Positions 1 through 9,117 of a stretch of 64,000 bases of DNA are shown here, piece after piece (the stretch's first letter is position 1; every line of letters begins with the position of its first letter). The translations under genes and the position numbers were made by a program. Below the pieces are notes generated by a model. That model was not told where the DNA came from and did no database searches. It worked only from the letters and a program-made list of their open reading frames with translations. Origin of the DNA: Orrella dioscoreae. GTDB lineage: Bacteria > Pseudomonadota > Gammaproteobacteria > Burkholderiales > Burkholderiaceae_B. Where the stretch lies: assembly GCF_900089455.2 (NCBI RefSeq), contig NZ_LT907988.1, positions 3,224,001 through 3,288,000 on the forward strand, written 5' to 3'.

Positions 1-93
1 CGCTCCGACAGCACCCTGTAATGCTTTGATACGGCGGCATTTTTTCAGTGTGCGCAAGGGTTTGCACCAATATGGACCGCGCTGAATGCACTA

Positions 94-101
94 TGTCGAC
101 A
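94..101. promoter_or_regulatory. Candidate GntR (FCD-type) operator TGTCGACA
   Basis: An 8-base perfect palindrome TGTCGACA lies 100 bases upstream of the TRAP operon. The same core occurs in the gaps before the aldolase gene (3189) and before the aldehyde dehydrogenase operon (31135). FadR-subfamily GntR proteins commonly bind short GT-N-AC palindromes of this sort. No regulator gene for this cluster lies in the window between the site and the operon. Confidence 0.4.
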
Positions 102-201
102 GTATTGATTTTTCAAAAGCAGGGGATCAAACTGCGCTCGACGTCATGCAAACCCGGCGGAAAAGACTGGGCGAAACAATCAATCAAGGGCTTATCTCAC
201 G

Positions 202-825
202 ATGCATGCTCCCTCCTCCCCCACCTCGGCGAATCCGCTGGTGCGTGGCCTCGTGGCGCTGTCGGAAAAACTGCTGGTGCTGGAGCGCCGGCTGATCCTG
301 GCGCTGATGACGCTGCTGCTGGCGCTCATCCTCCTGAACATCACCACCCGCTACGCCGGCACGCCCATCTATTGGGTGGACGAAGCGTCGGTCTACAGCA
401 TCGTGTGGCTGACCTTCATCGGCGCATCGGCCATGACCCGCCTGCGCCTGGACTTCGCGGTGACCCTGCTGACCGACAAGCTGTCGGCCGCCTGGGCCCA
501 GCGCATGAAGACCCTGTCGGCCACCATCGTGGTCGGCTTCGGCGTGGCGCTGGCGGCCATGTGCTTCTCGTGGATGGATCCGATCGGCCTGGCCCGGGTC
601 GGCTTCGACGCCGCCGAACTCGGCGCCACCACCTTCAACTTCCTCTATACCGAGCGCACGCAGACGCTGAACTGGCCGACCTGGATCTTCTACCTGATCC
701 TGCCGATCTTCTCCGTGTTCCTCACCATCCACGGCATCGCCAACCTGCTCGAGAACGCCGGCCTCATCGCCCCCGTCACGCGCAAGGACTTCAGCAGCAA
801 CGACTCGGCAGAAGGAATCGCCTGA
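202..825 (+). CDS. TRAP transporter small permease (DctQ family)
   Basis: Small membrane subunit of a tripartite ATP-independent periplasmic transporter, which imports an organic acid-type solute using an ion gradient together with the large permease and the periplasmic receptor encoded next. The 207-residue protein has four hydrophobic helices (about residues 31-48, 60-77, 105-123 and 158-180) and the DctQ-type segment YWVDEASVYSIVWL around 57-70. The large permease starts 2 bases after its stop, so the two are co-transcribed. The ATG at 202 follows a weak AAGGG. The substrate cannot be read from sequence; the DHDPS-family aldolase downstream suggests a keto- or hydroxy-acid. Confidence 0.9.
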   Translation: MHAPSSPTSANPLVRGLVALSEKLLVLERRLILALMTLLLALILLNITTRYAGTPIYWVDEASVYSIVWLTFIGASAMTRLRLDFAVTLLTDKLSAAWAQRMKTLSATIVVGFGVALAAMCFSWMDPIGLARVGFDAAELGATTFNFLYTERTQTLNWPTWIFYLILPIFSVFLTIHGIANLLENAGLIAPVTRKDFSSNDSAEGIA

Positions 826-827
826 TC

Positions 828-2090
828 ATGATTACCGCGGCAGGTTTCCTCCTCCTGATGTTCGTGGGCGTGCCCATCGGCCTGTGCCTGTGCCTGGCCG
901 GCGTCATCTACATCCTCGCCATCGACAGCCCCGTCCTGTTCCAGACCTTCCCGGTGCAGATGTTCACCGCGGTCGACAGCTACGGCCTGATCGCCATTCC
1001 GCTCTTCATCCTGATCGGCGAAGTCATGAACGGCGGCGGCATCACGCACCGCATCGTGGCCATGGCCATGGCCTTCGTGGGCGCCATGCGCGGCGGCCTG
1101 GCCTACGTGAACATCCTCGCCAACATGTTCGTGGCCTCGATCCTGGGCTCGGCCACCGCGCAGGTCGCGGTGATGTCGCAGATCATGACGCCGCAGATGC
1201 ACCGCAAGGGCTACGACCTGCCCTTCGCGGCCGGTCTCACGGCCTATGCGGGCATGCTGGGCTCCATCACGCCGCCTTCCATCATGCTGATCGTCTACAG
1301 CGTGCTGGCCCAGGTCGCCGTCAGCGACATGATGCTGGCCGGCCTGCTGCCCGGCCTCGCGCTGGTGGTGCTGTTCTGCATCCTGACCGCGCTGCTGGGT
1401 TTCGTGCACCAGTACCCCATGGGCGACAAGCTGCCCTGGCGTGAACGCGTGCGCATCATCCTGGGCAGCATCCCCACGCTGATCATCCCCATCGTCATCG
1501 TCGGCTCCATCATCACCGGCGTGGCCAACCCCACCGAGGCCGCGGCCGTGGGCGCCGTCATCGCCATCCTGATCGGACGCTTCTGGACCCGCGAGCTCAA
1601 GTTCTCGATGCTGCCGCAGATGCTGACGCGCGCGGGCATCTTCTCCGGGATCATCCTGTTCCTGGTGGCCGCGGCCGGCGTGTTCTCGTGGGTGCTGATC
1701 TTCGGCAAGGTGCCTCACCTGGTGGCCACCTGGCTGCAGCAAGTCGCCACGGGCCCCATCAGCTTCATGCTGCTGACCAACCTGTTGCTGCTGCTCATCG
1801 GCACCGTGATCGACGGCATTCCCGGCCTGATCATGACCGTGCCCATCCTGCTGCCCATCGCCACCGACATCTACGGCATCGATCCCCGCCACTTCGGCGT
1901 GGTGGTCACGGTCAACCTGGTGCTGGGCCTGCTCTCGCCGCCCGTCGGCCTGTGCCTGTTCATCGCGTCGGCGGTCACGGGGGCCAACGTGGGCAAGATA
2001 TTCATGCGCACGCTGCCCTATTTCTTCGTCACCTGCATCCTGCTGGTCCTGCTTTCCATCTTCCCCTCCCTTTCCCTGGGCTTGTTCTGA
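828..2090 (+). CDS. TRAP transporter large permease (DctM family)
   Basis: Large transport-catalysing subunit of the TRAP system, about 12 transmembrane helices, 420 residues, the usual DctM length. Recognisable DctM segments include IPLFILIGEVMNGGG near residue 58, GSATAQVAVMSQIM, TPPSIMLIVYS, and near the C-terminus FGVVVTVNLVLGLLSPPVG. The frame stays open far upstream through dctQ; the ATG at 828 is chosen because it directly follows the dctQ stop and gives a standard N-terminus (MITAAGFLLLMFVGVPIG). The receptor gene starts 23 bases downstream. Confidence 0.92.
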   Translation: MITAAGFLLLMFVGVPIGLCLCLAGVIYILAIDSPVLFQTFPVQMFTAVDSYGLIAIPLFILIGEVMNGGGITHRIVAMAMAFVGAMRGGLAYVNILANMFVASILGSATAQVAVMSQIMTPQMHRKGYDLPFAAGLTAYAGMLGSITPPSIMLIVYSVLAQVAVSDMMLAGLLPGLALVVLFCILTALLGFVHQYPMGDKLPWRERVRIILGSIPTLIIPIVIVGSIITGVANPTEAAAVGAVIAILIGRFWTRELKFSMLPQMLTRAGIFSGIILFLVAAAGVFSWVLIFGKVPHLVATWLQQVATGPISFMLLTNLLLLLIGTVIDGIPGLIMTVPILLPIATDIYGIDPRHFGVVVTVNLVLGLLSPPVGLCLFIASAVTGANVGKIFMRTLPYFFVTCILLVLLSIFPSLSLGLF

Positions 2091-2113
2091 GTCTTTCTTC
2101 CTGGAGCGTTTCC

Positions 2114-3115
2114 ATGTCCACGATTACCCGCCGGAAGTTCCTCGCCACCGCGGCCGCCGGAGCCGGCGTCGCCTCCCTGCCGATCAGCGCGCCCGTCTTC
2201 GCGCAGGCCAAGCCGCGCGAACTGCGCCTTGGCATCATCACGCCGCCCGGCCATTCCTGGAACAACCACGCCGTGCTGTTCGGCGAGCGCCTGGAAAAGG
2301 CCACCGACGGCCGCCTGAAGCTGACCGTCTTCCACTCCGGCCAGTTGGGCAACGAGTCGGTGATGATGCAGCAGATGCAGTCCGGCGCGCTGGACATGGG
2401 CTGGATCCAGGCCGCCGAGCTGGGCTCGCGCGTCTCGAACATCGCCGCCATCAACGCCCCCTACCTGGTGCGCTCCACCGAGAAGGTCGCCAAGCTGGTG
2501 CGCACGCCCGAAGCGCTGAAGCTGTTCGAAGCGCTGCCGCGCGAAACCGGCACCATCGGCCTGGGCTGGGGCATCACCGGCATGCGCGCCGTGTTCTGCA
2601 ACCGCGACATCAACAGCCTGGACGGCCTGAAAGGCCTGAAGCTGCGCATCAACCCCACGCCGGCCTTCCGCGACTTCTACCAGCTGCTGGGCGTGTCGCC
2701 CACGCCGATCCCCACCCCGCAGGTGTTCGACGCCATGTCCAACGGCCAGGTCGACGGCCTGGAAGCGGACATCGAGTTCTCGTGGAACCAGCGGTTCGAC
2801 CGCGTCTCGAAGGTCATCCTGGCCATGAACGCCGTGTTCATGCCCTTCGGCGCACTGGTGTCCGGCCGCTATTGGCAGACCGTGACAAAGGAAGACCGCG
2901 AACTCATCAGCGGCCTGGTCAAGGAAGCGCTGGACCAGCAGATCAACAGCCTGGCCAGCACCGAGCCGGGCCTGATCGAGAAGTTCCGCGCCGAACGACC
3001 CTTCCACGACGTGGGCGGCAACGAAATCCAGAAACTGATCGCCGACTACGACAAGATCTGGTCGCCCAAGGCCCCGTCGCTGGCCGAGTTGCGCAAGGTT
3101 GGCGCAACGCTCTAG
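2114..3115 (+). CDS. TRAP transporter solute-binding protein (DctP family), Tat-exported
   Basis: Periplasmic receptor that captures the solute and delivers it to the DctQM permease. The 333-residue precursor starts with a twin-arginine signal (TRRKFLATAAAGAGVASLP then AQA cleavage near residue 33), so it is likely exported folded. The mature part matches DctP: LRLGIITPPGHSWN, LGNESVMMQQMQSGALDMG, then LKGLKLRINPTPAF and NGQVDGLEADIEF, the last two typical of the ligand-gripping C-terminal lobe. The start ATG at 2114 follows GGAGCG. It is third in the dctQMP operon; a GC-rich dyad follows at 3136-3170. Confidence 0.92.
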   Translation: MSTITRRKFLATAAAGAGVASLPISAPVFAQAKPRELRLGIITPPGHSWNNHAVLFGERLEKATDGRLKLTVFHSGQLGNESVMMQQMQSGALDMGWIQAAELGSRVSNIAAINAPYLVRSTEKVAKLVRTPEALKLFEALPRETGTIGLGWGITGMRAVFCNRDINSLDGLKGLKLRINPTPAFRDFYQLLGVSPTPIPTPQVFDAMSNGQVDGLEADIEFSWNQRFDRVSKVILAMNAVFMPFGALVSGRYWQTVTKEDRELISGLVKEALDQQINSLASTEPGLIEKFRAERPFHDVGGNEIQKLIADYDKIWSPKAPSLAELRKVGATL

Positions 3116-3135
3116 GCCCGTGCCGCCAAGGCCCC

Positions 3136-3170
3136 GAACCGGCGTCGCGACCTTTTCGCCACGCCGGTTC
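3136..3170 (+). terminator. Possible terminator or attenuator dyad after the TRAP operon
   Basis: Nine-base perfect inverted repeat GAACCGGCG/CGCCGGTTC (3136-3144 with 3162-3170) 20 bases after the dctP stop. The 17-base loop is long and only a short T-poor stretch follows, so it is a weak intrinsic terminator or a stabilising 3' hairpin. Confidence 0.35.
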
Positions 3171-3186
3171 ATTTGGCCTTCCATCA

Positions 3187-3200
3187 ATTGTCGACACAAT
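3187..3200. promoter_or_regulatory. Candidate GntR-type operator upstream of the aldolase gene
   Basis: ATTGTCGACACAAT contains the TGTCGACA palindrome (3189-3196) with flanking ATTG/CAAT symmetry broken by one extra base. It sits about 100 bases before the aldolase start, matching the spacing of the similar site before the TRAP operon, so both units may answer to one GntR-family repressor. Confidence 0.42.
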
Positions 3201-3296
3201 GAATACAAAACAGTAAGATAGTTCCAACCCCTGTCATTTCCTCTCAGCCACCCCACCCAAGCCGGCGCGCCCGCGTGCCACCAGGAGCCTCGAATC

Positions 3297-4214
3297 ATGA
3301 TGAAGAAAGCCGATTTCCAGGGCGTCTTCCCCGCCATCACCACCAAGATGACCGCCAACCAGGAAGTCGACCTGCAGGGCGTGAAGGACGACGTCAATTT
3401 CCAGATCGACGCGGGCGCCGACGGCATCATCGTCTGCGGTTCGCTGGGTGAAGCCAGCAGCCTCAGCTTCGACGAGAAGCGCGCCATTGGCCGCGCCGCC
3501 ATCGAGGCCGCCGCCGGCCGCAAGCCCATCATCGCCACCATCGCCGAAGACGCCACCCGCGTGGGCGCCCAGTTGGCCGCTGCCTCGCAGGAAGACGGCA
3601 TCGGCGGCCTGATGGTCCTGCCGGCCATGCGCTACCTGTCCGACACCCGCGAAACGCACACGCACTTCCGCGCCGTGGCCGCCGCCTCGGACCTGCCGAT
3701 CATCGTCTACAACAACCCCGTCGCCTACACGATCGACCTGCAGTCGGCCGACTTCGCCGCGCTGGCCGACGAGCCCAAGTTCGTCGCCATCAAGGAATCC
3801 TCGGCCAACACGCGCCGCATCAACGACATCCTGCGCACCGTGGGCGAGCGCTACCAGATCCTGACCGGCGTGGACGATCTGGCGCTGGAAAGCCTGGTGC
3901 TGGGCTGCGAAGGCTGGATCGCCGGCCTGGTCGTGGCTTTCCCCAAGGAAACCATCGCCATCTACAAGCTGGTGCGCGCCGGCCGCATCAACGAGGCCCT
4001 GGAAATCTACCGCTGGTTCCTGCCCCTGCTGTCGCTGGACATCGGCGCCAAGTTCGTCCAGAAGATCAAGCTGGCCGAACACATCGTGCGCGGCACCTCG
4101 CCCGTGGTCCGCGCCCCGCGCCTGGCCCTGGCCGGCGAGGAAGAGAAGGCCGTGCGCGCCATCGTCGAGACCGGCTTGAAGAACCGTCCCGACCTGTCGA
4201 AGTACGGCGTGTGA
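3297..4214 (+). CDS. DHDPS/N-acetylneuraminate lyase-family aldolase or dehydratase
   Basis: Class I (Schiff-base) TIM-barrel enzyme of the dihydrodipicolinate synthase superfamily, 305 residues. Visible family marks are GSLGEASSLS (48-57, equivalent to GTTGE), the catalytic Tyr138 in IIVYNNP and the Schiff-base Lys166 in FVAIKESSA. This is probably not lysine-pathway dapA: it neighbours a TRAP importer, and the ligand-binding positions differ from the GTTGE consensus. In such contexts the family cleaves or dehydrates 2-keto-3-deoxy acids, sialic acid or pyrroline-hydroxy-carboxylates. The precise reaction is not determinable here. A clear terminator follows. Confidence 0.85.
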   Translation: MMKKADFQGVFPAITTKMTANQEVDLQGVKDDVNFQIDAGADGIIVCGSLGEASSLSFDEKRAIGRAAIEAAAGRKPIIATIAEDATRVGAQLAAASQEDGIGGLMVLPAMRYLSDTRETHTHFRAVAAASDLPIIVYNNPVAYTIDLQSADFAALADEPKFVAIKESSANTRRINDILRTVGERYQILTGVDDLALESLVLGCEGWIAGLVVAFPKETIAIYKLVRAGRINEALEIYRWFLPLLSLDIGAKFVQKIKLAEHIVRGTSPVVRAPRLALAGEEEKAVRAIVETGLKNRPDLSKYGV

Positions 4215-4245
4215 TGACGCGCTGACCAGAGCCCGTGCATGAAGA

Positions 4246-4276
4246 AGAAAATCCCGCTTTGCGCGGGATTTTTTTC
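4246..4276 (+). terminator. Intrinsic terminator after the aldolase gene
   Basis: AAATCCCGC/GCGGGATTT stem (arms 4248-4257 and 4263-4272) with a five-base loop, followed by a run of T. Strong on the + strand; it separates the aldolase unit from the sensor kinase gene. Confidence 0.85.
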
Positions 4277-4496
4277 GCCCCTGCGGCACGCACGCGCCAC
4301 AGGTGGTCTTACCAGCGATGTCACCGCGCGGGCCCTCGCAGGCTTTGAGGTATAGTGCCTGCGGCCCAGTCGTGGCGCGGCTTGCGCGCCTGCCGGGCCT
4401 CCCCGATCACACGAACGCGCGAGACGGCAGCCATCAAGCCGTGACGCTTGCCCGCCCGCCCTCACACCGCGGACGAGACTTGCAGGAGGAGGACGG

Positions 4497-7400
4497 ATGT
4501 CGCCAGGCTGGGTGCTGCTGGTCTCGCTGAGCTACGCGGCGTGCCTCTTCGCGGTCGCCTGGCTGGGCGACCGGCACCGTCTCTATGCGCAGCGCCCATG
4601 GCTGCGTCCCGCCATCTACAGCCTCGCGCTGGCCGTCTATTGCTCCTCGTGGACCTTCTACGGCGCGGTCGGCTCCGCCGTGCGACACGGCATCGGCTAC
4701 CTCCCCATCTATCTCGGTCCCTTCCTGCTGCTGCTCTTCGGCTGGCGCATCCTGGAACGCCTGGCCCTCATCTCGCAATCGCAGAGCACGGTCTCCATCT
4801 CGGACTTCATCGCCTCGCGCTACGGCCGCTCGCAGTACCTGGCCGCGCTGGTCGCCGTCATCGCGCTGCTCGCCGTCATTCCCTACCTGGCCCTGCAATA
4901 CAAGGCCGTGGCCATCAGCGTGGCCGTCCTGGGCGGCCCCGACATCGACGCGCAGCGCTACGGCGACCCGGCGTTCTACGTAGCCGCGCTGATGGCGCTC
5001 TTCGCGGTCCTCTTCGGCACCCGCCAGATCGACGCCACCGAACACCGGCCCGGCCTCATGCTGGCCGTGGCGCTGGAATCCCTGGTCAAGCTGGTGGCGC
5101 TCGTCGTGGTCGGCATCTTCGCCATCGACTGGTTCAGCGGCAACGAACTGAATGTCGTCGCCGCCACCCACGCGCTGCTCGACAGCAATCCGCCCGTGGG
5201 CATGGTGGCCCAGACGCTGCTGGCCTTCACCGCCCTGCTCTGCCTGCCGCGCCAGTTCCACGTCGCGGTGGTGGAGTGCGTGAACGTGGCCGACATCCGC
5301 CGCGCGCGCTGGCTGTTCGGCGGCTATCTCGTCATCATCAGCGTCATGGTGCTGCCCATCGCCAGCGCGGGCGTCGCCCTCTTCGGCAGCAACGGTCACA
5401 TCGCCCCCGACAGCTTCGTGCTGGCGCTGCCGCTGTCGCTGAACAACGAAACGATCGCCCTCATCGCCTACCTGGGCGGCTTCTCGGCCGCCACCGGCAT
5501 GGTCGTGGTGTCCAGCGTGGCGCTGGCCACCATGGTCAGCAACGATCTCGTCATGCCCCTGCTGCTGCGGCGCGGCTGGGCCGTCAAGCGCGACGGCAGC
5601 GTGGCCTGGCTGGTGCTGTGGATCCGCCGCGCGGCCATCGTCGTCTTGGCCGCGCTCGCCTATGGCTACTACCGCGTCAGCGGCAGCGAGACCGCGCTGG
5701 CTTCGTTCGGCCTCATGTCTTTCGCGGCGGTGGCGCAATTCGCGCCAGCGCTCATCGGCGGCCTGTATTGGCGCGGCGCCAGCCGGCGCGGCGTCGAGGC
5801 AGGCCTGCTGGCCGGCTTCGCCACCTGGTGCTACACGCTGCTGCTGCCCAGCTTCACCAGCGCCGGCTGGCTGGACGGCGCCTGGCTCGCCCAGGGGCCG
5901 CTGGGCGTGGGCTGGCTGCGCCCGCAGGCGCTTTTCGGCCTGGATGGCTGGGACCCGCTCACGCACGGCACGTTCTGGTCCTTGCTGCTGAACGTGGGCA
6001 CCTTGCTCATCGTGTCGGCGCGCTGGCGGCCGGGCCTGGATGAGCGCCTGCGCGCCGAGCCTTTCCTGAATCCCTATGCCCGGCCGGCCAACCCGGTGCC
6101 CGGTCCCTGGCATGGCAAGCTGCAGTTGCGGGACCTTCTGACGCTGGCTGCCCGCATCGTGGGCGAACGCACCGCCCGCCGCGCCTTCGAGGAGCACGCC
6201 GCCGAGCTCCAGCAGCCCCTGGATCCGCAAGCACGCGCCGACCGCCTGTGGGTGCAGTTCACCGAACGCGTGCTGGCCGCCGCGGTGGGCGCGGCATCCG
6301 CGCGCCTGGTCATCACCCACGCGCTGCGCGGCTCGGGCATGGAGCTGGCCGCCGTCGTGGCCGTGCTGGACGAAGCCGGGCAGGAGCTGCGCTTCAACCG
6401 CGATGTGCTGCTGACCACCCTGGACAACATCGACCAGGGCGTGGCCGTGGTCGATGGCGGCATGCGGCTGGTGGCGTGGAACCATCGCTACCAGCAGATC
6501 TTCCGCTATCCCGACGATATGCTCTATGTGGGCCGTCCCGTCGCCGACCTCATCCGCTACAACGCCGAGCGCGGCGAGCTGGGCGAGGGCCGGCGCCTGG
6601 ACATCGAACACGAGATCGGCAAGCGCATCGGCCACATGCGGGCCGGCACGCCGCACATCTCGGAGCGGCTATTGCGCAGCGGCCAGGTCATCGAGCTGCG
6701 CGGGCGCCCCTTGCCCGGTGGCGGCTACGTCACCAGCTACACCGACGTGACCGCGCACAAGCGCGCCGAACGCGAACTGCGCGACATGAACGAGACGCTG
6801 GAACAACGCGTCACCGAACGCACGCACGAGGCCGAACAGGCACAGGAGTCCCGCACCCGCTTCCTGACCGCCGTCAGCCATGACGTGCTGCAGCCCATCA
6901 ACGCCGCCCGCCTCTTCGCCTCGGCGCTGCGGGTCAGCGACTCGCCCGCCGAACAGACCCGCCTGGCCGAACGCGTCGACACCTCCCTGCGCGCAGCCGA
7001 GGAACTGCTGGACGGCCTGCTCGATGTCTCGCGGCTGGATGCCGGCGTGCTGCGCCCCGAACCCGAGGTCTTCGATGCCGCGGAGCTGCTGCGCCAACTG
7101 GCCGAGCAATACGGCCCGATGGCGGCCGCGCGCGGGCTGGACCTGCGCGTGCATGTGCGCCCGGCCCTGGTGCGCACCGACAGGCGCCTGCTGCGCCGCG
7201 TCGTGCAGAATTTCCTGGCCAATGCACTGCGCTACACCCGCTCGGGCCGCATCGTGCTGGCCTTGCGCGCGCGCGGCGCGGGCCTGCACCTGCAGGTGTG
7301 GGACACCGGCCCCGGCATTCCCGCGCATCACCTGCGCCAGATCTACGACGAGTTCCACCGCTATGAGCAGCCCTTCGATTGGGATGGCCGTGGCCTCGGG

Positions 7401-7973
7401 CTGGGCCTGTCGATCTGCCAGCGCATCTCGCGGCTGCTGGAACTGAACCTGGACGCACGCTCGCAGGTCGGGCGGGGCAGCATGTTCTCGGTGTCCGTGC
7501 CGCGCGCGCAAGCGGACGCCGCCCTGTCTGAACAGCCCGCCGCCCCCATCGTCGACCTGGACAGCACGCTGGCCGGCCTGCGCGTGCTGTGCGTGGACAA
7601 CGACCCCGACATCCTGGCCGGCATGCGCGCGCTGCTGAGCCGCTGGCAGGTGCAGGTGCATTGCGCGGCCACGGTGGACGATGCCCTGGCCAGCCTGGGC
7701 GCGCGCCCGCATGTGCTGCTGGTGGACTACCACCTGCACGACCGGCTGGATGGCCTGGGCACGCTGGATGCGCTGCGCACGCGCGCGCCCTGGGTGGCGG
7801 GCGCATTGCTCACCGCCGACGGCAGCGACGCCCTGAAGCAAGGCGCCCGTGCACGGGGGTATCGCGTGCTGACCAAGCCGGTGAAACCGGCCTCGTTGCG
7901 CGCCTTCCTGGCCGCGCAATCCCGCGAGGGCTGGCCGGACGAGGATGCCGCAGAGATCCACCCCGCAAGCTAA
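4497..7973 (+). CDS. crbS: CrbS-type hybrid sensor histidine kinase with N-terminal sodium/solute symporter domain
   Basis: Membrane sensor kinase of 1158 residues. The first ~510 residues are an SSF-type transporter with about 13 helices (TRQIDATEHRPGL, LCLPRQFHV). A PAS region (about 620-755), a short coiled coil (ERELRDMNETLEQRVTERTHEAEQ), HisKA with phosphoacceptor His795 (AVSHDVLQP), an HATPase domain (N-box FLANALRYT, G-boxes WDTGPGIP and GRGLGLGLS) and a C-terminal receiver with Asp1077 (LLVDYHL) follow. This architecture is that of CrbS/MxtR, which with CrbR controls acetate utilisation. The matching LuxR regulator and actP lie 2.5 kb downstream on the other strand. The ATG at 4497 has a strong GGAGGAGG. 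Confidence 0.9.
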   Translation: MSPGWVLLVSLSYAACLFAVAWLGDRHRLYAQRPWLRPAIYSLALAVYCSSWTFYGAVGSAVRHGIGYLPIYLGPFLLLLFGWRILERLALISQSQSTVSISDFIASRYGRSQYLAALVAVIALLAVIPYLALQYKAVAISVAVLGGPDIDAQRYGDPAFYVAALMALFAVLFGTRQIDATEHRPGLMLAVALESLVKLVALVVVGIFAIDWFSGNELNVVAATHALLDSNPPVGMVAQTLLAFTALLCLPRQFHVAVVECVNVADIRRARWLFGGYLVIISVMVLPIASAGVALFGSNGHIAPDSFVLALPLSLNNETIALIAYLGGFSAATGMVVVSSVALATMVSNDLVMPLLLRRGWAVKRDGSVAWLVLWIRRAAIVVLAALAYGYYRVSGSETALASFGLMSFAAVAQFAPALIGGLYWRGASRRGVEAGLLAGFATWCYTLLLPSFTSAGWLDGAWLAQGPLGVGWLRPQALFGLDGWDPLTHGTFWSLLLNVGTLLIVSARWRPGLDERLRAEPFLNPYARPANPVPGPWHGKLQLRDLLTLAARIVGERTARRAFEEHAAELQQPLDPQARADRLWVQFTERVLAAAVGAASARLVITHALRGSGMELAAVVAVLDEAGQELRFNRDVLLTTLDNIDQGVAVVDGGMRLVAWNHRYQQIFRYPDDMLYVGRPVADLIRYNAERGELGEGRRLDIEHEIGKRIGHMRAGTPHISERLLRSGQVIELRGRPLPGGGYVTSYTDVTAHKRAERELRDMNETLEQRVTERTHEAEQAQESRTRFLTAVSHDVLQPINAARLFASALRVSDSPAEQTRLAERVDTSLRAAEELLDGLLDVSRLDAGVLRPEPEVFDAAELLRQLAEQYGPMAAARGLDLRVHVRPALVRTDRRLLRRVVQNFLANALRYTRSGRIVLALRARGAGLHLQVWDTGPGIPAHHLRQIYDEFHRYEQPFDWDGRGLGLGLSICQRISRLLELNLDARSQVGRGSMFSVSVPRAQADAALSEQPAAPIVDLDSTLAGLRVLCVDNDPDILAGMRALLSRWQVQVHCAATVDDALASLGARPHVLLVDYHLHDRLDGLGTLDALRTRAPWVAGALLTADGSDALKQGARARGYRVLTKPVKPASLRAFLAAQSREGWPDEDAAEIHPAS

Positions 7974-8030
7974 GGACCGGCGAGGCCGCAAGACGGCTGC
8001 CCAGCCGCTGTGCCCAGGGCGTGCCGCGCG

Positions 8031-8085
8031 ACCAAAAATATGCAAATTATTAATTATTTCTTCTTCAAATAATAAATAAGAAATA
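8031..8085 (+). promoter_or_regulatory. AT-rich promoter region before the Bug gene
   Basis: A 55-base block of almost only A and T (with AATTATTAATTATT) stands out from the GC-rich surroundings 60-110 bases before the Bug start. It is the only plausible promoter or protein-binding region for the Bug–monooxygenase pair. No precise -35/-10 pair is claimed. Confidence 0.4.
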
Positions 8086-8144
8086 CGCTTCGGCTTCCTT
8101 GAAACATCAAGCGGGCGCGCCTGGCGCGCCACGTCGAAGCCACC

Positions 8145-9110
8145 ATGCACAACCGACTCCCCGCCCTGCTGCTCGCCGCCCTGACCTCCCTGGGGGTGGG
8201 TGCGGCGCCCGCCCAGGCCGCCTATCCCGATGCGCCCGTGTCCTACGTGGTGCCCTACCCGCCCGGAGGCACCAATGACAATGTCGCGCGTATCCTGGGC
8301 AAGCGCCTGGCGGAAAAGACGGGGCAGCCCTTCATCATCGAATACAAGGCCGGCGCTGGCGGCACCATCGGCGCCGCCCATGTGGCGCACGCCAAGCCCG
8401 ATGGCCATACCCTCCTGAATACCTCCATCGGCAATCTCGCCATCGCACCGCAACTGCTCAAGGCCTCCTTCGACCCCTTCGAGGACATCGCCCCCGTGCA
8501 CTACGTCGGCAACGCGCTGGCGACGGTCGCCGTCAACCCCGCATTGCCTTTCAGAACCTTGCCCGAACTCATCGCCTACGCGCGCGCCAACCCGGGCAAG
8601 CTCACCTATGGCAGCTCGGGCACCGGCACGCCGGGCCACCTGGCGGGAGAGTTCCTCAAGCGGGAAGCCGGCATCGACATCCGCCATATTCCCTACAAGG
8701 GCAGCGCGCCCGCCGTGGCTGATGCGGTGGCGGGACACGTCGACATGGCCTTCGACCCGCTCAGCACGCCACAGGTACAAAGCGGCAAGCTGCGAGCCCT
8801 CGCCTTTTTCGGCGGCGATCGGGCCCCCAACCTGCCCGGCGTCCCGCACATCCGGCAGGCAGGCCTGCCCAATTGGGAGGACGCGCTGGGCGGCTCGTTC
8901 TTCGTGTCCGTGTCCAGCAAGGCGCCGGCCGACGTGCAGGCGCGGCTCTCGGCGCTGCTGGCCGATATCCTGCGCGAGCCCGAGACCATCGCCGCGCTGG
9001 AAAGCGTGCAGGTGTCGGCCCGGCCCCTGCCTGCCGACGACACCCGCCGCATCATCCGCAACGTGCACGACCTTGCCGCCCAGATCCTGGACGGCAAGAC
9101 GAAGGACTGA
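8145..9110 (+). CDS. Bug-family (TctC-like) periplasmic solute-binding protein
   Basis: Periplasmic receptor of the Bordetella uptake gene family, 321 residues with a Sec signal peptide (LPALLLAALTSLGVGAAPAQA, cleavage near residue 25). Family marks: YVVPYPPGGTNDNVAR (35-50), VIEYKAGAGGTIGA-like segment and GTPGHLAGEFLK, then IPYKGSAPAVADAVAGHVD. Such proteins bind carboxylates and related small molecules. No tctAB permease is next to it; instead a flavin monooxygenase follows 7 bases later, suggesting uptake and oxidation of the same compound. An AT-rich stretch (8031-8085) upstream probably holds the promoter. Confidence 0.9.
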   Translation: MHNRLPALLLAALTSLGVGAAPAQAAYPDAPVSYVVPYPPGGTNDNVARILGKRLAEKTGQPFIIEYKAGAGGTIGAAHVAHAKPDGHTLLNTSIGNLAIAPQLLKASFDPFEDIAPVHYVGNALATVAVNPALPFRTLPELIAYARANPGKLTYGSSGTGTPGHLAGEFLKREAGIDIRHIPYKGSAPAVADAVAGHVDMAFDPLSTPQVQSGKLRALAFFGGDRAPNLPGVPHIRQAGLPNWEDALGGSFFVSVSSKAPADVQARLSALLADILREPETIAALESVQVSARPLPADDTRRIIRNVHDLAAQILDGKTKD

Positions 9111-9117
9111 CGCGCGC

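Noticed and set aside
3297-4214. Assignment as lysine-pathway dapA
   Set aside because: The gene sits with a TRAP importer and has GSLGE rather than GTTGE; a catabolic aldolase is more likely, so no symbol was given.
4434-6656. Very long open frame on the minus strand opposite the crbS-like kinase
   Set aside because: It mirrors the codon structure of the real gene in GC-rich DNA, is rich in Gln/His/Ala/Gly/Arg and has no recognisable domain.
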